Program-made: the position numbers and the translations under genes | Origin: Gadus chalcogrammus | Lineage: Eukaryota; Chordata; Actinopteri; Gadiformes; Gadidae | Assembly (NCBI RefSeq): GCF_026213295.1 | Contig: NC_079417.1 | Span: 2,877,751 to 2,941,750, forward strand | Length of the DNA: 64,000 nucleotides | Direction: 5' to 3' | Shown: in pieces, positions 28,579-64,000 of the stretch | Layout of the letters: every line of letters starts with the position of its first letter | Position numbering within the stretch: position 1 is the first letter of the stretch | Notes under the pieces: generated by a model | Seen by the model: only the letters and a program-made list of their open reading frames with translations | What the model was told of the DNA's origin: nothing | Databases searched by the model: none

Positions 28579-28694
28579 AACTAGTAACAAATATTGTGTG
28601 ATTTAATGATAAGCTTATTGATGACAGGCAATGAGATATTAGTGATGATGGTGACTGGCTTGGTAAGCATCTATTTTTATTCTCTTTCTCCCCC

Positions 28695-28815
<121 letters not shown>

Positions 28816-29140
28816 GTTTTCCTGTGGTGATTTGGTAGCTGGAATTGCTCCTGAATAAGGAGCTCCATGCTGACAAGAAAGGAAGGCACAATGAGACTGA
28901 CTGTTCTAAATAAGTTTCCGAAATGCACACAGGACTGTTGTTTCCCAAATTCGAAGAGAACCCCAGGGATTGTGTTTTAGTTACAATATTTCTTAAGGTT
29001 GTGCCAGGTTTTGCTTAATTTGTTATTTAAAATGTGTTTATACTGGATGCAGACCAATACATAATTGTATAATTATTTGTAATTGTAGAGATTTGTAGAG
29101 AGAGCAACCTGGTCATTAAATTTATTAGATTTTATTATGT

Positions 29141-29760
29141 ATTGTCACGCCGCGTCCTGCTACGCAGTCCACTACCTCCATCTAGTGGCCACTTGACGCC
29201 AGTGGTCCTTCTCCTCACACACCAGTCTGCAGTCATCCAATCACCATTCCCTACTTCAGTCGGAGATCTCCTACCAGCCGGCGCCAGTTCGTCGTTACGT
29301 CTACACAGTCAGTATCGGTCCTACCAGTATTCCTGAAAACTCTGTCTCTAGCCTGAACCCTTGATAACCTTCTCTCTTCCTCTCTAGTACTTCCCCAGCC
29401 ATCGAACCCCTGCCTGCCCAACTACCTGTCTGTCACCTAGCCCCTGACTGCCTGCTCGTTACCGGACCCCTGCCTGCCCAACTACCCGTCGGTCGCCTAG
29501 TCCCTGACTGCCTGCTCGTTACCGGACCCCTGCCTGCCTGACTACCCGTCTGTCGCCTCGCCCCTGACTGCCTGCTCGTTACCGGACCCCTGCCTGCCTG
29601 ACTACCCGTCCGTCGCCAAGCCCCTGACTGTCTGATCGCCCGCCTGTTACCTGACCCCCTTGCCTGTCTGACTACCCGCCTGCCTACCAATAAACCCCGT
29701 TTCCCTTTACCTCGTCTCCGCCTGTGTCTGCACTTGGGTCCCCACGTTCCGTACCCCTTA
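29141..29760. repeat. 60-bp CCTGCCTGCC minisatellite inside a repeat
   Basis: From 29383 about five units of 60 bp (CCCCTGCCTGCCCAACTACC ... GACTGCCTGCTCGTTACCGG) stand in tandem. The flanks (GTCACGCCGCGTCC start, CCTGTGTCTGCACTTGGGTC end) look like the ends of a dispersed fish retroelement. Confidence 0.75.
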
Positions 29761-29799
29761 ACATTTATATTTTTTTATTATTATATTATTTATTTGTTT

Positions 29800-29886
29800 T
29801 ATTTTTTCTTTGGCGGCCCTCAGTCAAATTTTGGGTTCCTAAATTGGCCCTCAGCTGTCAAAACTTTGAGAACCCCTGTTCTAAGG
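29800..29886. mobile_element. hAT-type terminal repeat
   Basis: The complement of 29861-29878 begins CAGGGGTTCTCAAAGTTT, a typical hAT end. A matching second end was not located, so the element is incomplete or its partner lies among the repeats around 27.5 kb. Confidence 0.5.
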
Positions 29887-32800
29887 GGTCTCATTACAAC
29901 GCCAATTCTCATGTATCCAATGCCTCATCATCCACTTCCTCTGCTAGAATAATAATTGAAGCTGATAAGGCAGCACTCAGAGAGTGAATGGCTGCATTAA
30001 AAAGGAAACATTTTCTGGAAGCCAAAGGAGAGAAAAGAAAATGAAGATTTTGCTCTGGAATCCGAACTGGCAGCAGCCAATGCAAAACTTCATGTGCTGG
30101 AAGTAAACTCAAAGTGTGGTTCTAAAGCATCCAACAGAATTAACTCTTATTTTGGAAGGAACCAAGCTCAAATAACGGGCCAACTGATTCTACATGAAGA
30201 TTTCTTTGTCCCAACAAATGCAATTAAATGAAAAATCCTGGGTGAACCACAGTCTAAAGGTCCGGTTGTCAGGCCTAAAGAAATGTCTGTGACACAAATT
30301 GACTTCAGACCTGCAACAGATATTCAAGCGCAAGGCACGCAAATGGTTCATGATGCTCAACAGTGTGGACGTGAATCCTATCTCCATCTAGGAGGCAACC
30401 ATAACACCCAAAACGATATTGTGAACATCATGCAGCGTCAGAATGACATCAAAACGCTGCTGGTTCAGCGAAATGTATCGTCTGCTCTGCCAATGAGGAA
30501 TATTCATGTGTTTTATTCGCCTGGTCCTACCAGACCATCGTACTTCCTTTCATTTGTACAGAAGGTCTGGAACTGCTCAATTGACAAACGTTCACTCACT
30601 TGGAGGCGGGTGTCTGTAGAAGTTTTAAAATGATTGGATCTGCCCAGTGCCACTCTGGATCTGCCATAACCAATCACATAGCGTTTGGTCGTGAAGTTTG
30701 TCATGCGACGGGACCGGCTCCTTCACCACTAACTTTTCCCGAACCCGGTGGGGAGAAACGCCACAACATCATTGCCGCCAACAAAACTCTGCAAAGCCTG
30801 TTCTTGCTCCGGCTTTAATTGATGGATTTTCGGCAGCGATCCAACAACAGACCGAATAGCTTCTCTCGTATCCTACTCCATTGTCTTCCTCTGACTACAT
30901 CTGAAACTGGCGCGTGACCTAGACGTCGTCGTTCTCAACCACATCCTCTGTTCACTGATTGGACCGCCAGAAATCTGGTTAACATGGAACGCATTTACAT
31001 TAAGCAAGGCCCGGACCTAGTTCTGAAGTGAAATGAAAATTGAGCCGAAGTAGGTAGGTGGGCGGTGCCAGGCTAGTGTTTGATGGGGACCCGCAGGAGT
31101 TTCAATCCTTCATCAGAGCTTTAAAAGAAATAACAAATAGTTGGAGTGACCGCCCTCACTTTTTGGAACAGTACCCCAGGGGTCAGCCCAGAAACCTGGT
31201 CAAGAGTTGTCATCATCTACCCCCTGCTCAGGGCTATCAAACGGCTAAATCCCTTCCCTGCATTTTGGTAATTAACATAAAATTGCTTCAGCATATATGG
31301 ACAAAGTTCACAACGGGCCACCCATTAAAACAGAGCACTGCAATCGCTTTCTTCGAGGTCGTGCCAATTTAGCACAGCAAATGTGTACATGAAGGAGTTG
31401 TATATGCCAATCAACCTCAGAAATATTATTTTGAAACTGCCCTATAAGCTACGGGAAAGATGGAGGACGGTTGCATGTGATCTGCAGGAGCAAAGAGGAC
31501 GAGTTGTGTTCACTGACCTTGTGACCTTTTCGGAGAAACAAGTTAAGATTGTTTCTCACCCGCTTTTTGGCAACATTCAAGAATCACAATCTGCCAGCCA
31601 CAATAAAGCCCCAACACAGATTATGCAAATCAAAGGAGAGACAGAAGCACATTTGCCACCAGCATCACTGCAGTGAATGAAGGAGATAGAAGCTATCACG
31701 ACAATTACATCAAGTCCTTTCTGATCAAAGTAACATCAAATGCTGTTTATTTTGCCAACAAAGAAGTCACTCGATCGAGAAATGCTCACTCTTTAAGATG
31801 AAGATGCATCAGGAGAAGATTCGATTTGTTTCATAGAGGAAAAAGGAATTTGTTTCGGTTGCCTAAAGGCTGGCCACATAAGTAAAGACTGCAGGAGTTG
31901 CTTGGATTGCGATGTGTGTCAGAAGAAGCATCCCTCAGTACTGCACATTGAGATAAAGGATAGAGGTACATCCTTTAAAGAAGTACAAGCATCTGTGAGT
32001 TCTCCTCTAAGCGCTTCACCTGGACAGCCTCAGACATGTTGACATATAAGGGCCGGTGCTAAGGACAATGCCATCTTTTCCATCGTTGCAGTCAAAGTTA
32101 AAGCCAAAATGAGTAACACAATTGCGCAGACGTATGCATTTCTGGACCCGGGGAGTTCCGGTACATACTGTACAATCAGTTTGGCAGAGAAATTGGGCCT
32201 GAAAGGCAAGCCAGCTAACATCCTACGAAGGACAATGGGTCGACAAAAGATTGTGGGCACCACCATATTGGCTGGTTTGGAAGTGTCTGGCATGGATTCC
32301 AATGATCGTATTGAGTTGCCTTATACCTTAACTCAAAAGACTATGCCGGTGTCAAGGTTGAACATTCCACGTCAAGAGGATGTTGAAAAGTTGTCTTACC
32401 TGAGGAATGTAAAGATTCACGATATGGATGCAGATGTGGATTTGCTCATCGGCACTGATGCAACAAAAGTGATGGAACCCTGGGAACTGATCAACAGCCA
32501 AGGCGAAGGACCATACGCAGTCCGAACAAAAGCCGGCTGGGTCATTAATGGACCACTTCGTGGTGGAGATAACAACCAAGTGAAGACTGGCTGCTCTGTT
32601 GTTACAACAAACCCTATCTCTGTGGAACACCTTAAAGAAATGGAGCAACAGTTGCAACAGACCAAGAAAGATCTCTCTGAGGAGGAGAAATTGCACATTG
32701 AGGAAGTTATTGCCAGGCACGAAGAGGAACAATGGTTGAGGAAAGGGCTGGATGATGCAAAGGCTACCCACACAGAAAAGATTGCAAGCCTGGTAAAATA

Positions 32801-33110
32801 GATGGAGGGTAAGCTCAAGACACAGGAAACCAAGATGGACAAGATTAAAGAGAAGGCCAAAGAGATGCAGGAGAAATTCAAGAAAATACTTCAGCAAAAT
32901 GAGGAGTGCATGAAGAAAGACCATGCCAAGAAGGAGGAAGAGCTCCAGCAGAAAGAGCAGCAAGTCAGAGACAAAATCCTAGAGTGCTCACGGTCTCAGC
33001 AGTGCCAAGTCAGAGTTGCAGACCAACCAACAAGGAGGAGCGGGAGAAACGGCATAAAGCCCATAAGCAGGAAGTTGAGGATTTGGAGCATCGCTTTCAA
33101 GAGAAGTTAA
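29887..33110 (+). mobile_element. Decayed BEL/Pao retrotransposon (gag and protease)
   Basis: Blocks in Pao order: N-terminal gag helix (SARIIIEADKAALRE, then after a shift ENEDFALESELAAANAKLHV); gag core (31075 on, VFDGDPQEFQSFIRALK); zinc knuckle (about 31855-31930, CFGCLKAGHISKDC); aspartic protease ORF (32109 on) with AFLDPGSSGTYCT and GWVINGPLRGG. An unrelated repeat interrupts gag at about 30550-31050. No reverse transcriptase, integrase or LTR was seen, and several stops and frameshifts occur. Confidence 0.75.
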
Positions 33111-33160
33111 GACAACAGGAAGAGGATATTGCTGAGAAACACTGTGGAAGGCCTTGGAAT
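32109..33160 (+). pseudogene. Pao protease ORF running into a coiled-coil sequence
   Basis: Residues 1 to about 178 are retroviral-type protease of the Pao family. At about 32640 the sequence changes, without a frame break, to a highly charged heptad-rich coiled coil (KKDLSEEEKLHIEEVIARHE...). One in-frame TAG (32799-32801) and one frameshift near 33030 interrupt it; beyond the shift the coiled coil continues (EREKRHKAHKQEVEDLEHRF). The normal Pao continuation toward reverse transcriptase is absent. The coiled coil resembles C-terminal tails of immune GTPases such as GIMAPs in general character only; its donor is unknown. Confidence 0.6.
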
Positions 33161-33169
33161 TGGAAGACG

Positions 33170-34829
33170 CATCTCAGCAGCTCAGTATTATCAGGGTATA
33201 GCCATGGCTACAGGTTGTTGACCAAAGACAAAAATGGGCTTACCCAAAAACAAACTTCTCTCAAGGATATATTGTCATCATTGCTGATGCCACAGCACCA
33301 AGAGCATCCTGGTTGAGCACTGAGTACAAAGTCGGACTCCAAAGGAAAGACCTGTGACCAAGATATGCCTGCTCCTGGAGGCAACGGCATAAGACAATGG
33401 ACAATATTCCTCTCCATCTGTCCTGTCTTCAATCTTTATTTTTTTCCCCTTCCAGCAGAACCCAGCCAGCTATCGGGCTGAAGGCCGTAGAATATAGTCT
33501 AAGAGTTAGGGGCAGGTAGAGGGAATAGCTCCCCATGATTTTATCTTATAAGGCTTGTGGAAAATATGTATTATTTTACTGAATTGTGGCAATAAGTTGT
33601 GGAGCTGATTGTTGTACCCTTTGTTTGCTTCCTAGAAACCACACACACCTATCTACATACCTACACACACACATACCTACACACCAACCTACTTCTTACA
33701 TGTACACACATCCATACAGTCCTGCTCATACCTTTTGGAACCTTTTGGATAATAAAACCTTTGAACTTTGACTGGACAACCCCGTGATCTCACCAACACC
33801 CCCATTGGTCTCAAGCCAGCGCCTAGACATTTCTAGAAACCTCCTTTTCACCTATATTCTACAGAACTACATAATAACCACCTATATCTTGTCAAACTAC
33901 TGGGCACACATTATTTCTATCACACAGAATAACCACCTTTATTCTAGCAAATGACTAGTCGCACCATTTTTCCTAACAAACTACAAACTAGCCACCTTTA
34001 ATCTACCAAACGATACTAGTTCTAGCTTTAGTCTACCAAACTAAATACTAATAAATAGTGTGGTCAATATAGTGCAGTAAGTGTTGCAAGCGGTGTGTGA
34101 AAAGGAAGTTCTTGGTGACCTTCCTTTTCACAAACCACGGTGTCTGCACCAGGACCCGTTGCCAGAGCTCAGAGGGAAGTGATGAGAAGCTGTGAAACAC
34201 TCATGGCGTATTGTGGGTTTAAGTATTTTGTGCCAAGTACAATTTTTCCGGAGGACATTTTCGTTTCATAACATTTTATTTGTACCAGTTTGTCATTTTT
34301 ACATGCAAGATAATATTCTTTATAAGCCCCAGATAGGATGCATATCCCCAGTTACAACCTGATATAAATTTAAACCTGTCCGTTCATTCATAAAATATAG
34401 CACACAGTAACCCAATGTATTCATAGCTTTAAAAGTTGTATCCATATCACGTTCACTTTAAAGTAACCAACCATGGCAGTGTAAACGCTCCCTGATTCCT
34501 ACAGAACCGGATTAGGGCCAACTTTAAAATCAGAACTCTGACTTTAATTTTCAGAATTCTGACTTCCTTCTCAGAATTCCGACTTTATACTCAGAACTCC
34601 ACTCAAAAATCCACCTAGTCCTCCTTCGTAGATTCAATATTTGACAGAAAAATAAAAAAAATACAAAATCCCTGTAGTGTTCGCCCCTCATGTAATACTT
34701 AAAGTGGCCTCCAGGGGCGCACAGTCAGACCAGCGGGGGCGTTAACTGTACAGGGGGATGGGATCTGCTGCAGCACCTGGGTCCCTTCCTGTAACCACAG
34801 GAAGTGCATCATCCATCCTTAGGGGGGGG
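33170..34829. other. Intergenic sequence between BEL/Pao element and phldb3
   Basis: Holds a CACACCTATCTACATACCTA simple repeat (33637-33720), a loose repeat of ACCACCTTTATTCTAGCAAA units (33840-34060), and an 11-bp inverted repeat (TGAAAAGGAAG, about 34098-34131). The part from about 34260 to 34829 is probably the phldb3 3' untranslated region. Confidence 0.4.
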
Positions 34830-43522
<8,693 letters not shown>

Positions 43523-43619
43523 TTCTGTGGAGCAGGAAGGGAGAGCTGATAAATGCTAACCAGCGCTATGCTAATCTAATCTAATCTGCTGCACGCCTCC
43601 CAGCATATGACAGTCATGT

Positions 43620-44001
<382 letters not shown>

Positions 44002-44216
44002 TATAGAGCTATAGAAAGCAGTATAGCAGCAACCGACCACGTCACCTTCATCTACAACCTGTTTCTGTGATTGTGTCACCAAAGATAGAGTGGTCGGGGT
44101 AAACATTACAACCAATCAGAGAGATAACTGGGGCCTTATCTACAGCAGCAGTATACAGTGGCTGTTTACGATGAAAACACACGAGAGCTGAGGCTGTCAA
44201 CATTGTTCCTTGCATG

Positions 44217-45370
<1,154 letters not shown>

Positions 45371-45389
45371 AGACGAACTGGAATGTTCT

Positions 45390-46960
45390 CAGAATATGTT
45401 ATTCTATTTTTCTTATATAGGAAGTTAATTGAATATTTCTGGGAGCCCAGTTGCCCCCGGACAGAGCGATCCGTCGGGACCTGGGAGTTTTCGGGGCAGG
45501 TCATGGGAACCGGTGTTCCGGTAATTCCTGTCTGGGACGGAGGATCAGACGGAGATGTGTACCTGGGACCAAAACAACAAGTGCTCCCATGGGAGCCCCC
45601 TCCCATCTCCCATCTCCTCTCCGTCGGATTAACAAACCGTAATCAAGAAGGACTGGTTGCAAACAAGACCTAAAACAAGACTTTGTAAACGGAACGGGAG
45701 GTTGTGGCCCCTGGGAGCCGGTGGCTCCACCGCTATGACCTGGGATAAGAATATCAATACATGTGGGCTAAAGGGGAGCGAACCCCTACCCTATGACTCA
45801 CGAGAGGGTATATTTAATCATGGAACCAAAATAATAAACTCGAACTAGTATACCACGAATCGAAACTGGTGGGCGGTTCCACTGACTGATTTAACTCAAT
45901 GCTAGTGAAAAACAACAAATAAAGTAAGTGATAGAATGACTTCATTGACTTATGATAAAATGACCCCAGTCCAAATAACCAATGTTTCCAATGTCAGACA
46001 CAAAGTCTTACCTGGGAACGATGAAGTTCCTGAAAATCGGCGCTCGACCAGATCCCAAGTAAAACAGCGAGCTCCTTTTTCACTTTGGGAAGCCTTTTCT
46101 CGTGTCCTTCTGTACGCCGCTTTCAGTATATACCGGGGGCGGTCTTCATGTCGTCCCGGTCTGATTCGGTCTCCACTACCGTCGGGGGAAAGTACCGGAC
46201 CTCCGCAGGTGGCGGGGGCGTCTGTTCCCGGGACGGGACGGCCCGGAGAGGCGGGTACTAAAGGTTTTTGGTGAGAGGGAAAGACTCCGGGCTGCTTGCT
46301 TTGTGTTTACCCCCGAGCTGACGGGACAATCACTCACACTCTCGATTTCTATTTTCGGGGACGTGAGTGACTTTCTCGTCATTGTTACTCTGTCGCAACG
46401 GACGTCACGGTGCGCTGACACCACGATCACAGGTTCAGACCGAGGTCGGGATCGCTTTACTGAGTTCGATACCCCTTCGGACACCGCGCATCTAACACGC
46501 AACCATACGCTCGAACGCTTTCAGAGGAGGGCAAGGGGCCCTGCCGCTTCATATGAGGCCATGCCATGCCTGTGGTTTCCTGCTGTCAGGCAGGCTAAAG
46601 GCATATATTATGAAGCTGATTCATCCATTTCCAGCTTGAGACAACAACTCGCAACTGCTGTTCCGGTTTCACGACGCTTGCTGGCGACGCCCCCTTCGCC
46701 AGAGCAGAATGCTGTCCGTCAGCGCAGCGCAGGTGAGGTTGCGCAATTGGCCTACCTGTTGACGGCCCACGAGATGATGACAGCTAGGCTGACGCGACGC
46801 CAGATGAACCCTCCAATAAACTCCCTTCCGACTTCATGTTTCGCATAGTGCACACATGAGGACTCACTCATCCCGTGGTGATTGATGTGTGAAAACATTC
46901 GAGGAGTCGAGTATGACAGTTTAATAACAGTGACAGGAGCCAACTCTTTGTCTGGAGAAA
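45390..46960 (+). other. Unassigned GC-richer block with LTR-like features and an ORF
   Basis: Composition differs from the AT-rich flanks. At 45808-45845 a TATA-like GGTATATTTAATC is followed within 30 bp by AATAATAAACT, the spacing of a compact LTR promoter and polyadenylation signal. Downstream is an uninterrupted ORF at 46303-46848 (181 residues, MFTPELTGQSLTLSISIFGD...) that I do not recognise. A retroelement with a diverged gag or a long non-coding repeat are both possible. Confidence 0.3.
46303..46848 (+). CDS. Hypothetical ORF, 181 residues
   Basis: Starts MFTPELTG and ends NSLPTSCFA. It has a central Arg-rich region (SDRGRDRF, RFQRRARG) and a C-terminal helix-forming part (QLATAVPVSRRLLATPP, then EVAQLAYLLTAHEMMTARL). 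No transmembrane segment and no domain I can name. The codon composition is balanced and the frame open, but no splice partner is evident. Might be part of a mobile element. Confidence 0.25.
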   Translation: MFTPELTGQSLTLSISIFGDVSDFLVIVTLSQRTSRCADTTITGSDRGRDRFTEFDTPSDTAHLTRNHTLERFQRRARGPAASYEAMPCLWFPAVRQAKGIYYEADSSISSLRQQLATAVPVSRRLLATPPSPEQNAVRQRSAGEVAQLAYLLTAHEMMTARLTRRQMNPPINSLPTSCFA

Positions 46961-47906
<946 letters not shown>

Positions 47907-48191
47907 TTGTTTCACCTGTTTACTCTACTACTTATAATTATGTATTTAGCACTTTATTACTGTCCCAGCAGTCAAAGGAGCAGCGAAACTAAGCATTTCA
48001 CTCCAAGTTGTACATGTGTATGCAACAAAAACTTGATTCGATGAACAAGCCTCTTGCGCATGCAGTTGTAACATCGTCATAAGGCCCTGGAGAGACGTGT
48101 TCATTCTCAGGATCAACAGTTTTTATTCTATAGGAACAATGTAATCCTTAGGTATGGATCTTAAGAGGGAGGTAGGTATGGGACAGGGTAC

Positions 48192-53801
<5,610 letters not shown>

Positions 53802-55543
53802 TGATAATTATATTAAAATCAAATATATACGCAGCTCTTTAACTTTACTCTAAAGACGGTACTGGCCTGGATTAGTATATTCCCGTGGTAACAACCAGTG
53901 AGTCAACACGACCGTACCGAGCCTAGCTTTATAACATAAGAGGCATATTGTCTATGTCTAATGATTAACTACGTGCATCAAATTGATCGTTCATACATGT
54001 ATAGAGGCAGTGGGGACCGAAGACGATAGCTTTCCCAGCCTTGAATGAACTCCGGAAGAAACCTTATGAGACGTGTTGTCGTCACGGGTAATTCATTGTC
54101 CAAAACAAATATGATCGGTCGTCGGTACTTCTGGTTTACGGCCTAGGCTAAAGTTTAGAAGTTTGAAAGCTCCAATGTGATGCAGATATAAAAAAGTACA
54201 AAACAGCTTGCTGTTGTAATCCAATGTGTACGTGACTGCAAGCATGCGTCTAGGGTTTGTTTGAGTTGGCCCCTCCTCATTTGTATTCGTCTGAGAAAGG
54301 TACAACAAAAATTATGGGTCTTTTTGCGTAAACAATAAATTGTATTTCGTACACTTCAAAAATAAAAACGTTTTTGGATAAAAACGTGACAATTTAATTA
54401 AGCTTTTAGATAAAACATGAACATTAAATTAAGCTCACTCAAAATAACACAGAGGCCAAACACATTTGTTATCTCTGTTTTTATTTGCAGAGTGTTTTAA
54501 ACGTCAGGAAATCAATGTGTTGGCTCTTTATTCTTGAAGCTCGGCAGGTTTGTCCATCTAAAGAAAAACATCAAGACCAGACTTACAATAAAATACAGAT
54601 ATACAACATCAACACAGTTATTACCCACAATATATATTATGACTCATATAACTATAAGAGTAACTTACTAAATAACTCGTAACTAACTCCTTAGATCAGA
54701 TCTTTAACCACTCCAGGAAGTACTTTAATTCATGTTATTTTCAGCTTGTATCTAATTAAGTTAATGATGTGCTTGTAAATGAAAAATATTCACAAATCTC
54801 ACTGTGACACCTGTTTGTCTTATGCTAATTCTAAAAGTTCTCAATTCTCTTAATTGCATTACAGGTTTTTTACTTTAATTTCATTATTATTTGTGTTGCC
54901 TGTTCATTTGGGGTTGATGTAGTGGTTATTGATAGCTCTAATGTTTTGGTGAATGCATGTTGAGGGGATATAATAGGTAATATAAGACTGAGGGAACATT
55001 GGGCTGACAGAACATGAGCCGACAGAATATAAGGCTGACAGAACGTAAGGCTGAGGGAACATAATGACAGATCATAGTATACGTAAGAGGGCTGAGGTAA
55101 CATTGGGCTGAGGGAACATGGGACCTTAATGTGTGTAAAGGGATGAGGATTCATAGGGCTCAACTTGCCAACTCTCCTATTTCAATGTCCCACGACACTC
55201 CACCAGTGGTGAGTAGCCGTCACAAGCCGTTTGGGAAATCGGGATCTTATGACATCACAAGTGGGCGTGTCCATCTAGATGTCTGACGGATAGATGAGCA
55301 ACGTTTGCTACGGTCCATCAGTCTAGTAGACTGATCTATCCAGCACACATCTAGGTGGACCCGCCCACTTGTGACGTCATAAAACAGATTTTCAAAATGG
55401 CTTGTGACGACTAATCCCAGTATCCCACTCACAGTAGGTGGCATGGACCTTTACACCCCTGTTTAACTCATCGACACACCTACTGAACACACCTGTTTTA
55501 TTCACACGTTAAACCTGCCAACTCACCTGTTTAAAGCATTTAT
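53802..55543. other. Region between ethe1 and the serine protease gene
   Basis: Upstream flank of ethe1; no CpG-rich promoter is obvious. A loose repeat of AAGGCTGACAGAACATAAGG units occurs at 54975-55125, and a palindromic MITE at 55205-55412. No gene recognised. Confidence 0.4.
55205..55412. mobile_element. Palindromic MITE
   Basis: The left half (CGTCACAAGCCGTTTGGGAA ... GACATCACAAGTGGGCGTGT) pairs imperfectly with the right half (complement GTCGTCACAAGCCATTTTGA ... GACGTCACAAGTGGGCGGGT). About 200 bp, with arms of about 70-80 bp. No clear target duplication. Confidence 0.7.
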
Positions 55544-62256
<6,713 letters not shown>

Positions 62257-62582
62257 ACAAGCTCTGCAGGTAGAGCCTTTAGCTCCGCCCATTTGGCATC
62301 TTACCACGCCCCCTAAACCGTCTGCTGTGTATTATTAATGGACTGGCTCATGGTTGAACAAGCACAGGGTGTTGGCGGCTCACAACGAGGTTAACATGGT
62401 GGTGGCATTACCTCAGCATATCTTTTGTACTCAGTCACACTCACACACACTAGTTGTCTCTTAGTAGTATCAGGCTGCCAAAGCCAGTAAGCAAGGCATC
62501 AACACACATGCTCTGGTTTCAACGACAATAATACCTCACAACACCAACTTTAAATTAATCATGACTTGGTCCTTCCTGGAAT

Positions 62583-62753
<171 letters not shown>

Positions 62754-63075
62754 TGGGTATCGTTTATTACAATCTCAAAAGATCCCATTTAAACATGAAA
62801 CACTCAATTGTGACAGACTGTGTTTGACTATAAAGTCAAAACTAAAACAAAAATAACATTGAAGTGGGAAGAAATAAGGACTTACAGTTTTTTATTCAGT
62901 CTACAATGCGTCTCACAGCCAGAACCTATATCCATATGATGTCACTGATGGTGAAGCCCCTGATTGGTGGAAATGTCAAGAGTTGATCAGGGGGTGAAAA
63001 CACACATAGATCAGCTCCTCCTCCTTCTCCTCTAACACCCCCTCCATCCTCCCCCCCGCCCCCCCCCCCCCGACC

Positions 63076-64000
<925 letters not shown>

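Noticed and set aside
29433..29690. 85-residue Gly/Arg/Ser-rich ORF on the minus strand
   Set aside because: Produced by the 60-bp minisatellite; no independent coding evidence.

Overview
This is vertebrate nuclear DNA, almost certainly from a teleost fish. Genes are split into short exons with GT..AG borders, the recognisable proteins are vertebrate ones, and the spaces between are filled with fish-type DNA transposons, LINE and BEL/Pao fragments, minisatellites and at least ten dinucleotide arrays longer than about 85 bp. Such dense, long CA/GT arrays would fit a gadiform (cod-like) fish, but that is inference. All recognised host genes lie on the minus strand, so they read from high to low coordinates.

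Region by region. 1-5.4 kb: nested repeats, including a foldback of about 1 kb, and a block duplicated at 12.3 kb. 5.4-11.9 kb: a Siglec/CD22-like receptor gene (gene 1) with signal peptide, V-set, three further Ig exons, a transmembrane exon and an ITIM-bearing tail exon; a LINE with a nested hAT element sits in one intron. 12-14.3 kb: minisatellites, a CA array and a dispersed repeat. 14.3-27.0 kb: a paralogous receptor (gene 2) that has lost the V-set domain, carries a lysine in its membrane segment, and ends in five tandem copies of a two-exon tail cassette. Its first intron holds a KDZ/Ulp1-type transposon remnant. 27.5-33.4 kb: an hAT transposase remnant and a decayed BEL/Pao element whose protease ORF runs into a coiled-coil sequence. 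34.8-43.5 kb: phldb3 (PH-domain, coiled-coil protein). 43.5-48.2 kb: repeats plus an unrecognised ORF. 48.2-53.8 kb: ethe1 (mitochondrial persulfide dioxygenase), with hAT and Ginger-like miniature elements in introns. 55.5-62.3 kb: a type II transmembrane serine protease, best matched to tmprss5. 63.1 kb to the window end: the last two exons of a D2-type dopamine receptor.

The two receptor genes look like a local duplication: their 5' UTR exon, signal-peptide exon, upstream region, two Ig exons and transmembrane exon match in sequence or exact exon length. Gene 1 has the arginine motif expected of a sialic-acid-binding V-set domain and an inhibitory tail. Gene 2 lacks that domain and has tails with a tyrosine-x-asparagine motif but no ITIM, so its signalling has probably diverged. 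ethe1-phldb3 and tmprss5-drd2 are each neighbouring pairs in human (19q13 and 11q23 respectively); here they sit side by side.

Exon borders were assigned by eye from splice signals and phase. I could not run alignments, so distant exons, repeat family names and paralogue identities are provisional.
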